Source: DASVNK01 sp036383895 (GTDB lineage: Bacteria; Verrucomicrobiota; Verrucomicrobiia; Limisphaerales; SXQI01). From it: a stretch of DNA of 64,000 nt. The translations under genes and the position numbers were made by a program. Shown one piece after another: positions 34,189 through 42,530 of the stretch. The stretch is from assembly GCA_036383895.1 (NCBI GenBank), contig DASVNK010000045.1, positions 1 through 64,000 on the forward strand. Reading direction: 5' to 3'. Positions within the stretch are counted from its first letter, which is position 1, and each line of letters begins with the position of its first letter. The notes under the pieces are model-generated. The model had not been told where the DNA came from and did no database searches. It worked only from the letters and a program-made list of their open reading frames with translations.

Positions 34189-35001
34189 ACAAGCTTCTCC
34201 GCTTTAACGCCGTCCCTACCACTTCCCCAAGGCCGACCGCTTGCCATGCCGACTCTCCCGGTCGCCATCTCCTCGTCCCAGCCGACATCCATCCAGCCAC
34301 ACGCGCCCGCGCAGGTTCCCTCCACACTACCTGCATTCGCGCCTGCGGCTTCAGCTCCCGACCTTTACCTCCAAATCAAAGTCGATTCCCTCAAGGAAAA
34401 ACAACGCGCCAATTCGTTCTTCAATTCTCTCGATTCTGACCAATGCTCAAAGCTCATAAATTGGTTCAGTGAGCTTGAGAATAACCCCACCGAGATTTGG
34501 CGTCGCGTTCAAGCTCCTCCTCCCGAGGGCCTCGGTCTCAAAGTTAGCCACATGACCATCCGCCGCCTCCGTGATGCCTGGCGCGCTGAAGATCTCGTAA
34601 CCTCCACGCGCTCCTGCTTGGACGTCATCATCGACCTCGAAGAACAAACCGGTCTTAACCAGGCCGCCCGCATTCAAACCGCCATGAATCAGATGCTCAG
34701 CGAGACCGCCTTTGAAATGATGCGCACCCAACCCGCCTCTCCGCTCCTCCCGGAACTCCTCAGCAACATCCAAAAACTCACCGACCTCGACCTCAAACGC
34801 CAAAAGCTCCAGCTCGAACGCGAAAAACTCCTCGCCGCCCACACCCAGCGCTACACCAGTGCGCAAAACGGCCCACCCTCCCCATCCATCCAACATCACC
34901 GCGTCGACCTCAACATCGTCCCTCCTAACACCTCCGCTCCCCGCGAATCCGTCGTTATCCAAAGCGAACCCGAACCTCAACTCAATGCACCTGCCCTATG
35001 A
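34147..35001 (+). CDS. Hypothetical protein, Mu gp27/DUF3486-like layout
   Basis: The 284-residue cytosolic protein has a Pro/Ala-rich N-terminus (~1-70). A helical region follows: SLKEKQRANSFFNSLDSDQC, then WFSELENNPTEIWRRV and LKVSHMTIRRLRDAWRAEDL, which looks like a helix-turn-helix. A coiled coil LKRQKLQLEREKLLA precedes a Pro-rich tail. The order resembles phage Mu Gp27 (DUF3486) proteins, which also occur singly in chromosomes. Assignment is tentative. The direct repeats upstream and inside the 5' end make self-regulation imaginable. Confidence 0.6.
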   Translation: MKQKNHLPKLTDNVTSFSALTPSLPLPQGRPLAMPTLPVAISSSQPTSIQPHAPAQVPSTLPAFAPAASAPDLYLQIKVDSLKEKQRANSFFNSLDSDQCSKLINWFSELENNPTEIWRRVQAPPPEGLGLKVSHMTIRRLRDAWRAEDLVTSTRSCLDVIIDLEEQTGLNQAARIQTAMNQMLSETAFEMMRTQPASPLLPELLSNIQKLTDLDLKRQKLQLEREKLLAAHTQRYTSAQNGPPSPSIQHHRVDLNIVPPNTSAPRESVVIQSEPEPQLNAPAL

Positions 35002-35073
35002 CGCCACTCTTCCTCGCAGGTGCGATTTCAACTGCCCAATCAAAATTCCGATCCCGTTTGCGCATAAAGGTAG

Positions 35074-35094
35074 GGCGCGCTGTCCCAGCGCGCC
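35074..35094. repeat. Palindromic REP-like hairpin
   Basis: GGCGCGCT (35074-35081) pairs perfectly with AGCGCGCC (35087-35094), preceded by GGTA. It sits in the 276-base gap before the AsmA-like gene. No T run follows, so it is more like a dispersed palindrome than a terminator. Confidence 0.55.
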
Positions 35095-35277
35095 GCGAGC
35101 GCACGACGCGTTCACTCCAACCCGACGCATCGGGCGTACGAACCGGCTTGTTAAGCAATCTATTCCGGGCCATGCGGATCTGGTTCGAAAAGAGCCCACT
35201 TTCCCAACCACGGCCCCCTTTTTCGCTGGAACTATTCCTGCTTTCGGTCATCAATCGCACTGATTGCGAGCAATAGT

Positions 35278-36045
35278 ATGAAGAAACGTCTCCCATTGAT
35301 TTTGTTAATCGGCGTTGGCCTCGTGGTCATTGCCGCCGTCGCCGCGTTCATGTTCCTCGGCACCATCGTCAAAGCCGGCGTCGAAAAAGGCGGCCCCTAC
35401 ATCACCAAAGTTCCCGTGAACCTCGGCGCGGCAGTCATTTCCGTCTTCAGCGGCAGCGGCGAACTCAAAGGTTTCGTCATGGGCAACCCCGAGCAATTCA
35501 AATCCTCCAACTCCGTCAGCGTCGGCTCCGTCGCGCTCAAGCTCGAACCCAGTTCCGTCCTCGGCAAGAAAATCATCGTCCGCTCCATCCGCGTCGAATC
35601 ACCCGAAATCACTTACGAAGCAGCTTTCGGCGGCAGTAACATCGGAAAAATCCTCGAGAACATCCAGGCCGTCGCCGCCAGCGGCAAAACCGATCCCAAC
35701 CAACCCGGCTCGCAAAAAGGTCTGCAGGTCGATGAATTCGTCATCACCGGCGCAAAACTAAACGTCACCGCCAGCGTCCTCGGCGGCGCGACCGCCACCC
35801 TTCCCCTCCCGGAAATTCGCCTCGCCAACCTCGGCCAGGGCCCTGAAGGCATCACCGCCGCCGAACTCAGCGCCAAAGCTTTCGGCGAAATCGTCGAAGC
35901 CTCCGCCAAAGCCGTTGCGGCCAACGCCATGAAACTCGGCGGCAACGCCACCGACGCCGCCAAAAACCTCGGCACCGACCTCCAGGACCGCGCCAAAAAA
36001 ACCACCTCAGGCCTCACCGACCTCCTCAAAAAAAGCTCAAAGTAA
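35278..36045 (+). CDS. AsmA-like membrane-anchored protein
   Basis: The 255-residue protein has an N-terminal membrane anchor, LPLILLIGVGLVVIAAVAAF. A short AsmA-type beta segment follows (VPVNLGAAVISVFSGSGELK, GFVMGNPEQF, VRSIRVESPEITYE), then VDEFVITGAKLNVTASVLGG. The C-terminal ~60 residues are Ala/Lys-rich and helical. AsmA-family proteins bridge the inner membrane and periplasm and are linked to outer-membrane lipid handling. This one is much shorter than E. coli AsmA, so it may be a minimal version. Starts 7 bases after the end of an unrelated upstream frame; no operon partner on the same strand. Confidence 0.7.
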   Translation: MKKRLPLILLIGVGLVVIAAVAAFMFLGTIVKAGVEKGGPYITKVPVNLGAAVISVFSGSGELKGFVMGNPEQFKSSNSVSVGSVALKLEPSSVLGKKIIVRSIRVESPEITYEAAFGGSNIGKILENIQAVAASGKTDPNQPGSQKGLQVDEFVITGAKLNVTASVLGGATATLPLPEIRLANLGQGPEGITAAELSAKAFGEIVEASAKAVAANAMKLGGNATDAAKNLGTDLQDRAKKTTSGLTDLLKKSSK

Positions 36046-36063
36046 CCGCGCGCCTCAATTCGA

Positions 36064-37410
36064 TTACAATTCCGTGACCGGCACCTTGTAATCCTTCGGA
36101 TCCACCAGGAATTCAAACTCAATGCCGCGCTGGATGATGATCTCCATCTCCAGCGCCGCGTTCGCTGGTGGCATCTCCTCCGGTGGCACCTGCCATGACA
36201 AGTCGTAGTAGAAATGTGTTCCGTCGCTATTCGCTCCTTCCGCAGTCCCAACCAATTTCCCTTCGTGACGAAACCGCGCCGTAAACTTTCGCTCCGGATG
36301 CAACGGCTCATGCTCCACCACCAACATCGGGTTAAAGGACGCTCGTGTTGTCGTCGTTATATTCCTCCCGCCTTTCCGCATTCCCGTTACAGAAAAAACG
36401 CTGCTCATCCCGTTCGTCCACGGAGCTCCCGAGGTGCAAACTCCGTCAACAAGTGTGAACGATCCCGATCCCAGAAAAGATTTTACGGCGAGCGGAATTC
36501 CCGCCACGGAATTGCTCTGCACAACCGCAATGAATTTTCCCGGCCGCGGTATCACCACGCTTCCCACCTTCCACACATTCGTCGCGGGAAAATCCGCCCG
36601 AGCACTCCGAACGAACCGCAACTTCAATTTCCAAGCCGTTTCCTTTCGGCAAAGTTGCGAGCCGAAGTTCCCGAGCGGGTCACTGTAATACTTATCCTCT
36701 AACTCCCAATCCTTGCTCAGCTTCCCATCTTCAAACATTTCCATGTCCTCATTCCCGCGCATGACCGGTGCTATCCGGTTCAACCGCGCGGTCAGGTTCC
36801 CGTTCGTCGCCATCACCGGCAGGGATTGCGCCGTCCAATTCTCGCGGTCGCGCCGCACTGGATTGTCGATCGTGATTTCGCCGAGCACGTTCGTGCCGGT
36901 AAATGTGCTGAGCATCCGAAAGGTCAGTCTCTCGCGATCGCGCGGAAAATTCTCCACATGCATCACCTGCGCGGAGTGATAGCCGTCGTTGTTCACTCCG
37001 TAAGACCCGTTTTCCAGTTCGCAGCCATGATCATCCACGATCACCAGCTTATTGATTGCGTTCGGCACGTACTGCTTCAGCACCGGATCATAAAACATTA
37101 ACCAAAGCGCGATGCCCGGATGTCGAAAACCAAATGACGAATTGAAGTTCGGCCCCATCTGCCGCTTGAATCCATCTGGGGCAAATTGGAAAAGAATATT
37201 CCGTAACGGCGAAGAACTATGCATCGTATGGGTTTGCCCCACCGTCACTCCTGCGAGTTGAACAGTTCTGCCGTCCACCATTCTCACTTCCGGCATCGGC
37301 GGACGCGACGGTGCGAGCGAAATAGCAACGAGTGCCGCGACGATTACGCAGAGAAGTATTGCGCCAAAAACAAACAACACCCTGCGAACCATCGAGCGCT
37401 CTTTCTTCAT
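36064..37410 (-). CDS. Hypothetical membrane-anchored protein
   Basis: The 448-residue protein has one N-terminal membrane helix (VLFVFGAILLCVIVAALVAI). A large predicted extracytoplasmic domain with mixed beta composition follows, with no Cys cluster or catalytic motif I can name. Distinct pieces are VRMVDGRTVQLAGVTVGQTH near the start and EEMPPANAALEMEIIIQRGI at the end. It overlaps the amidase gene by 4 bases (ATGA), so the two are translated together, with the amidase first. Its role may be tied to the amidase, but this is only an inference from position. Confidence 0.6.
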   Translation of the reverse strand: MKKERSMVRRVLFVFGAILLCVIVAALVAISLAPSRPPMPEVRMVDGRTVQLAGVTVGQTHTMHSSSPLRNILFQFAPDGFKRQMGPNFNSSFGFRHPGIALWLMFYDPVLKQYVPNAINKLVIVDDHGCELENGSYGVNNDGYHSAQVMHVENFPRDRERLTFRMLSTFTGTNVLGEITIDNPVRRDRENWTAQSLPVMATNGNLTARLNRIAPVMRGNEDMEMFEDGKLSKDWELEDKYYSDPLGNFGSQLCRKETAWKLKLRFVRSARADFPATNVWKVGSVVIPRPGKFIAVVQSNSVAGIPLAVKSFLGSGSFTLVDGVCTSGAPWTNGMSSVFSVTGMRKGGRNITTTTRASFNPMLVVEHEPLHPERKFTARFRHEGKLVGTAEGANSDGTHFYYDLSWQVPPEEMPPANAALEMEIIIQRGIEFEFLVDPKDYKVPVTEL

Positions 37411-38996
37411 GCGCCTGAGATTCCGTCTACGGTTTCCAAAAACTTTGGCGCACGACGCGCACGCGTCGCTTGCTCAAAAGCGTAAGCGATCTTCAACAAC
37501 GTTGGCTCGCTGTATCCCCGCCCGAAAAACGAAATGCCCAGCGGCAATTCCGTCACAAATCCCGCCGGAACCGTGATGCTCGGATATCCCGAAACAGCCG
37601 CCGGTGAAGAGATTCCTCCTGTCCCGCGGTCGCCCCAAACCAAATCCGTCCGATGCGCCGGCCCGCCGGACGGCACCACAATTGCGTCCAGCTTGTGCTC
37701 ATCCATCACTGCGTCGATCCCTTCTTCGCGCGACAACTTCCCGCATTTCTCCAATGCCTCCAGGTAAGCCTTGTCGCGGAGCGAACCCTTCTCCTGCGCC
37801 CGCAAAAACGTCTCCTGCCCGAACACGGCGAGTTCCTTCTCTGCATGCTTCTCATTAAACGCGATCAGATCCGCCAGATTCTTGTGCGGACAACCATCGC
37901 GCGTCGCAAGATACCGCTCGATACCGTCCTTGAATTCGTAGAGCATCACTTGAAATTCCGCGTCGCCAATTTTCCCAAAGCTCGGCATCTCCACATCGAT
38001 CAATTCCGCGCCCTCGTCTTTCATCGCTTTCAGCGCCTCATCAATCACTCGCCCGGAATGTTCATTCCGATTCCTGAAATACTGCCGCGCCACACCGATC
38101 CGCGCGCCGCGCAACCCATCCCGTTTCAGAAATTGCGTATAGTCCTTATGCGTTTTCTCACGACTCTCCCGCGTCACTTCGTCCTCGTCATCCACACCCC
38201 CCATCGCTCCAAGCAGAATGGCTGCATCTTCCACCGTCCGCGTCATTGGCCCTGCTGTGTCTTGCGTCTTCGAAATCGGAATCACTCCCGATCGGCTCAC
38301 CAACCCGACCGTCGGCTTCAGTCCCACGATCCCACAGTAGGAACTCGGCGAAACAATCGAGCCATCCGTCTCCGTTCCCACCGCCACTGAACAAAAATTC
38401 GCCGCCACCGCCGCTCCCGAGCCCGCGCTCGATCCCGAAGTATTCCGATCCAGCGCATACGGATTTCGCGTCAAGCCGCCCCGCGCGCTCCAACCACTCG
38501 TCGAACGACTCGACCGAAAATTCGCCCACTCACTCAAATTCGTTTTCCCAAGAATCACCGCGCCCGCCTCCCGCAAGCGCCGCACCAGGAACGCATCCCG
38601 TTTCGGTTTGCAGTTCATCAGCGCCAGCGAACCCGCGGTCGTCAGCATTTTGTCCGCAGTATCGGTATTGTCCTTCAACAACACCGGAATCCCGTGCATC
38701 GGACTGCGCACTTTTCCCGCTTTGCGTTCGCGATCCATTTCCCGCGCAATCGCCATCGCATCCGGATTGACCTCAATCACCGAGTTCACCGCCGGACCTT
38801 TCCGATCCATCCGCTCGATCCGCCGCAGATACGCCTTCGCCAAATCCGCCGAACTCACCTTCCCGCTCTCCATCCCGCGCCGCAAATCAGAGACCGTCGC
38901 CTCCAGCCATTTGAACTCAGCTCTGATCGGCTTGCCAATAACCGAGGCGCTCGCGGCAGTAGCTGTCACCAATTCGAAAAAATTGCGGCGGTTCAT
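37407..38996 (-). CDS. Amidase-signature hydrolase
   Basis: The 529-residue protein has a Tat-like leader (MNRRNFFELVTATAASASVIG). The amidase-signature triad is visible: Lys108 in VLLKDN, a cis-Ser in NTSGSSAGSGAAVA (~189) and the nucleophile Ser in GTETDGSIVSPSSYCG (~213). The Ser-Ser-Lys family hydrolyses amides, including Glu-tRNA amidotransferase A, peptide amides and aryl amides. Export makes a GatA role unlikely, and 529 residues fit secreted peptide amidases of Bacteroidota and Verrucomicrobiota. The substrate is open. It is first in the pair with the membrane protein downstream. Confidence 0.87.
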   Translation of the reverse strand: MNRRNFFELVTATAASASVIGKPIRAEFKWLEATVSDLRRGMESGKVSSADLAKAYLRRIERMDRKGPAVNSVIEVNPDAMAIAREMDRERKAGKVRSPMHGIPVLLKDNTDTADKMLTTAGSLALMNCKPKRDAFLVRRLREAGAVILGKTNLSEWANFRSSRSTSGWSARGGLTRNPYALDRNTSGSSAGSGAAVAANFCSVAVGTETDGSIVSPSSYCGIVGLKPTVGLVSRSGVIPISKTQDTAGPMTRTVEDAAILLGAMGGVDDEDEVTRESREKTHKDYTQFLKRDGLRGARIGVARQYFRNRNEHSGRVIDEALKAMKDEGAELIDVEMPSFGKIGDAEFQVMLYEFKDGIERYLATRDGCPHKNLADLIAFNEKHAEKELAVFGQETFLRAQEKGSLRDKAYLEALEKCGKLSREEGIDAVMDEHKLDAIVVPSGGPAHRTDLVWGDRGTGGISSPAAVSGYPSITVPAGFVTELPLGISFFGRGYSEPTLLKIAYAFEQATRARRAPKFLETVDGISGA

Positions 38997-39044
38997 GGAC
39001 GCTTTATACCTTCCCCGCGTCGCGGCTCAATCGCGAACCGTTTC

Positions 39045-39839
39045 TCACAGGCTGCTGGAAGCCGACACCCAGTTCTCAATCTGTGCCAATGCTGCGGCGG
39101 GCTCAGTTCCCAGGACATTGTGATCGGCGGGCCAGATCACGCGCGCGCCCGCAAACGTCCGGCAATTCCGTCGCAACCACCGCGCCACCATCGCCGGCGG
39201 AACGACTGGATCTATGACTCCCGCGACTTGATAAATAGGGCACCTCGCCTTCCGTGCCACCTCCCGCAAATCCGCTTCGGCGATCAAACGCAAGCGCGCG
39301 CGCATCGTCGCGAGATCCAACGGAGTTCGCCGCGCGATAAATTCTTCCGCGCAATTTCCAGCAGGCCCCGCGTTCCGATGCCGAAATCCGCTATACGCCA
39401 GATACACCTTGAACAAGAGTCGCCATGCCCACCATGGCGTGACCGCAAAGAAGAAACGTGCTGCCGCCAGGTTCAGCAGCATCGGATATCGAACAAATCC
39501 GCCGGCCAGGATCATTCCTTCAAACCGGAAGTCCGTCGCTCCGTCTTGCGCCTGCTTCAACCACGTCCAGGCAACCTGCGAACTGAATGACTCCGCCAAA
39601 ATCCAACCACTGCGGATTCCTGCTGTCTTGAGCTGCTGGTCCACTGCTTGCGCGTAATCACGCAGGCTCCACGATAAAGTGCGCGGATAGGTAAACTGCG
39701 CGAGCCGGAACCTGGCTTTAGCCAGCTCACGGAATCCCGGCAGCAGCGTCCAATCGCCATGCAGCCCGGGTAAATAGATCAGCGTCGGCGACGTCGGTTC
39801 ACCATCAACGCGGAACTGCAGTTCGGCCTCTTCATCCAC
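39045..39839 (-). CDS. Alpha/beta hydrolase with AESFS nucleophile elbow
   Basis: The 264-residue protein begins with LIYLPGLHGDWTLLPGF (oxyanion-hole loop). The nucleophile-elbow strand is WILAESFSSQVA, with Ala replacing the first Gly and Ser the second in GxSxG. A catalytic Asp is likely in VAGVIDPVVP and His in PADHNVLG. These are the expected triad positions. A lid region with PWWAWRLLFKVYLAY follows the elbow. It is the gene 7 bases after the acyltransferase/ligase fusion on the same strand, suggesting a lipid- or acyl-related job. Confidence 0.72.
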   Translation of the reverse strand: MDEEAELQFRVDGEPTSPTLIYLPGLHGDWTLLPGFRELAKARFRLAQFTYPRTLSWSLRDYAQAVDQQLKTAGIRSGWILAESFSSQVAWTWLKQAQDGATDFRFEGMILAGGFVRYPMLLNLAAARFFFAVTPWWAWRLLFKVYLAYSGFRHRNAGPAGNCAEEFIARRTPLDLATMRARLRLIAEADLREVARKARCPIYQVAGVIDPVVPPAMVARWLRRNCRTFAGARVIWPADHNVLGTEPAAALAQIENWVSASSSL

Positions 39840-39846
39840 GGCGTTC

Positions 39847-41970
39847 TCAAATCATCTTCTGCAACTCGCGGTGGTTAACTTTGCCGGTGCCGAGCTTTGG
39901 AATTTCGCGCACGACTTTGATTTCGCGGGGCACGCAAAGGTTCGTCATCCCACGGGCTTTGATGACGCTGCGAATTTCGTCGATCGTGAGTTTCGGCTCG
40001 TTGGAAACGGCAATGAGCGCTTCGCCTTTTTCTTCGTCGAGGCGGGAAACGATCGCGATTTGGCAGCGGAGGCCGTACTGTGGGAAGGCGCCCGCGAGGG
40101 CGTCTTCGACCGCGGTGAGGCTGACCATTTCGCCGCTGACTTTGGCGAAGCGTTTCAGCCGGCCGCGGATGAAGAAAAACCCATCGGAGTCGATGCTCAC
40201 GATATCGCCAGTGTCGTACCAACCATCGAGCGCTTTGAACTTCGCGTTCGCATCGGGATTCAGGTAACCGTTCATCACGTTCGGCCCGCGCACCAACAAA
40301 CGCCCACCTTCGTCAACTCCTTCCACCGGTTCGAGGCGATATTCCATGCCGGGCATGATCTTCCCGACAGAACCGTATTTCGGTTCCAAAGGCGTGTTCA
40401 CGGCAACGCAGGGAGCACATTCGGTGGCGCCGTAGCCTTCGAGCACGCGGACGCCGAAGCGTTGCATCCAGGTGGTAGCAGTCGCTTCCTGGAGTTTTTC
40501 AGCGGCGGCGAATAGATACCGCAAGCTGCGGAAATCGTAGGGATCCGCCTTGCGCGCGTAGCCATTCAGGAAAGTATTCGTGCTGAGGAACACGGTGCAG
40601 TAGCGATCGTAGAAGGCATTCGGGACGACGCGATAGTGCAGCGGTGATGGATATACGAACACATACATGCCCCGCACCAGTGAGAGCAGCGTTCCCACGG
40701 TCAGCCCGAAGCTGTGGAACATCGGCAGGCAATTGAAGACCCGGTCGTGATCCTGAAGGTCAGTTACCGCGAGCATCTGTCGGATGTTCGCGAGAATGTT
40801 GCGGTGTGTGAGTTCCACCCCTTTGGGAATTCCTTCGGAGCCGCTGGTGAACAAAATGACCGCCGCTTTTTCGCCGTAGAGAGATTTGTTCCGCAGTCCG
40901 GGGCGGATGAGTTGGCCGAGCAAGGTGACGAACTTTTGTGGTCCGGAAATGCGAGCGCGAATATCTTCGAGATAGAGAATCTGTATTCCTGCTTCCTTGA
41001 ATGCATCGACCTGCAACTTGGCGCGCTCCACGAAGGCGCGTGAGGAGACGATTACTTTCAGCCCAGCGAGTTCTGAACAGGTGAGCATGGTCGCGGTGCC
41101 AGTCGAAAAATTCAGGAGTGCGGGAACTTTTCCGAGTTTCCAAAGCGCCATCAGTACGACAGGGGTGCCGGAAACATTGGGCAACAAGACGCCGACGCGC
41201 GGTTCTGCGCGTGGGATCAACTTATCCAATTCGAGCGAGAGCAGGCGCGCGCCGATCAGGATTTTCCGATAGGTCAGTCCCTGGCCGCGCACATCTTCAA
41301 GCGCGACTTTATTGGGCATCATGCGGGCGACATGCGAGATGGCGCTCAAGACGTCCTTCGGCCCAAACTCCATCTCGACTTTGAACTGCTGTTCCAGCAA
41401 TCGATCGCGCAACCATGAGGTCAGCATCTCACGCGCTTTGGTGGTGCTCACGTCGTGCAGCTCGGGCCCGTGCAGGATGTCGCTGAAATGCGCCGTGATT
41501 TTCGGGAACATCAATTTTTTATCTTCATTCGGCGAATTGATGATTCGCTTCGCGCCCCGCAAGTAGCAGGTAATGACCTTCGCTTTCGTTTTAAAAATTA
41601 AAAAGCCGGTGCCATCAAACAGCTTCATCAATGTTCCCGTGCGCGATAGCCGTCCCTCTGGAAATAATACCATTCGTCCACCGCCCTGCAGGAACTCCGC
41701 CATGTGCTTCACTGCGTAAGGCGAGGCGGTATCGATCGGGAAGGTATACCGGTTGATCATGATCGCCCGATGCAACCAACTCATTTGCGCGGTCACGCTG
41801 GAAGTAACGAACTTCCAATCGTCATCCAACACGCTCCAGAGGAAGAGCCAATCGAGCCACGAGACATGGTTCGGCAGCAGCAAGACCGGTCCGCGTGTTT
41901 TAAGAGCCGCATCGTTGTAGATGCGGTAACGAAACCAGAGACGTAGCAATATCCTGAACAAGAACTTCAT
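39847..41970 (-). CDS. Acyltransferase-acyl-ACP synthetase fusion (Aas-like)
   Basis: The 707-residue protein has an N-terminal PlsC domain with NHVSWLD (HX4D) and FPEGRLSRTG. A C-terminal AMP-binding ligase follows with VILFTSGSEGIPKG, YGATECAP and GWYDTGDIV plus the late Lys motif near LGTGKVNHRE. E. coli Aas has this layout: it activates fatty acids on bound ACP and re-acylates lysophospholipids at the inner membrane. Start set at ATG 41970, where the hydrophobic amphipathic N-terminus (MKFLFRILLRLWF) begins. Sequence upstream in this frame is antisense to the GlsB-like gene. Confidence 0.88.
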   Translation of the reverse strand: MKFLFRILLRLWFRYRIYNDAALKTRGPVLLLPNHVSWLDWLFLWSVLDDDWKFVTSSVTAQMSWLHRAIMINRYTFPIDTASPYAVKHMAEFLQGGGRMVLFPEGRLSRTGTLMKLFDGTGFLIFKTKAKVITCYLRGAKRIINSPNEDKKLMFPKITAHFSDILHGPELHDVSTTKAREMLTSWLRDRLLEQQFKVEMEFGPKDVLSAISHVARMMPNKVALEDVRGQGLTYRKILIGARLLSLELDKLIPRAEPRVGVLLPNVSGTPVVLMALWKLGKVPALLNFSTGTATMLTCSELAGLKVIVSSRAFVERAKLQVDAFKEAGIQILYLEDIRARISGPQKFVTLLGQLIRPGLRNKSLYGEKAAVILFTSGSEGIPKGVELTHRNILANIRQMLAVTDLQDHDRVFNCLPMFHSFGLTVGTLLSLVRGMYVFVYPSPLHYRVVPNAFYDRYCTVFLSTNTFLNGYARKADPYDFRSLRYLFAAAEKLQEATATTWMQRFGVRVLEGYGATECAPCVAVNTPLEPKYGSVGKIMPGMEYRLEPVEGVDEGGRLLVRGPNVMNGYLNPDANAKFKALDGWYDTGDIVSIDSDGFFFIRGRLKRFAKVSGEMVSLTAVEDALAGAFPQYGLRCQIAIVSRLDEEKGEALIAVSNEPKLTIDEIRSVIKARGMTNLCVPREIKVVREIPKLGTGKVNHRELQKMI

Positions 41971-42163
41971 GCGCGTCTTTGTAATCCCTATCGGCTCAAG
42001 TGGCTGCCGCAGGAGTATGTTTGCAACCCCGCCGCACGCAAGCTTATCTGCCCCTTTCACGATGGCTCCCTCAGGGTTTGGCTCAGCGCCGAACCATACC
42101 GCCGCTTCGTTGAAGTGCGCACATCCGGGCGTAGGCTTGGGGTAAGAGAAAAAAAGGAACTTT

Positions 42164-42421
42164 ATGGAACTTCTTTGGACATTATTGATCGGCCTTTTAG
42201 TAGGGATCGTCGCAAAATTCCTCATGCCGGGACGTGATCCAGGCGGGTTCATCGTGACCACCCTTTTGGGTATCGCAGGGGCATTTATGGCATATGCGAT
42301 AGGGCGGGCTATGGGTTGGTACACGGAGGGCGAACCTGCGGGATTCCTCGCATCAGTCGCGGGCGCAGTCCTGTTACTCGCGCTCTACCGAATGATCGTG
42401 GGTCGCCGTGTGCGCGCTTGA
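42164..42421 (+). CDS. GlsB/YeaQ/YmgE-type membrane protein
   Basis: The 85-residue protein carries LLIGLLVGIVAKFLMPGRDPGGF, written only to show the LVGxxAKxLMPGxDPGG signature. Two or three membrane segments with small residues follow, then VLLLALYRMIVGRR. The family (transglycosylase-associated, PF04226) is stress-induced in several bacteria, with unknown biochemical role. It stands alone between divergent and convergent minus-strand genes and has its own terminator. Confidence 0.87.
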   Translation: MELLWTLLIGLLVGIVAKFLMPGRDPGGFIVTTLLGIAGAFMAYAIGRAMGWYTEGEPAGFLASVAGAVLLLALYRMIVGRRVRA

Positions 42422-42468
42422 TGCGCCGGACGGCAGCCGTTGAGGCGCCTGACAGAGGTAAACAGAAA

Positions 42469-42500
42469 AACGCTTGCTCCGAAATGAGCGAGCGTTTTTT
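42469..42500 (+). terminator. Bidirectional terminator, GlsB-like gene / glycosidase
   Basis: The 11-bp stem AACGCTTGCTC (42469-42479) pairs with GAGCGAGCGTT (42486-42496), with one T-G wobble. It is flanked on the right by T (42497-42500) and on the left by A (42466-42470). Both convergent genes (ending 42421 and 42531) can use it. Confidence 0.85.
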
Positions 42501-42530
42501 CCTGTACGCATACAACAACTCTCTCGTCGG

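Noticed and set aside
34998..35276. 92-residue frame before the AsmA-like gene
   Set aside because: It translates a palindrome repeat (VGRAVPARRER) and has no conserved feature.
41971..42324. 118-residue extension upstream of the acyltransferase start
   Set aside because: It is antisense to the GlsB-like gene and lacks acyltransferase sequence. The domain starts at MKFLFRILL.
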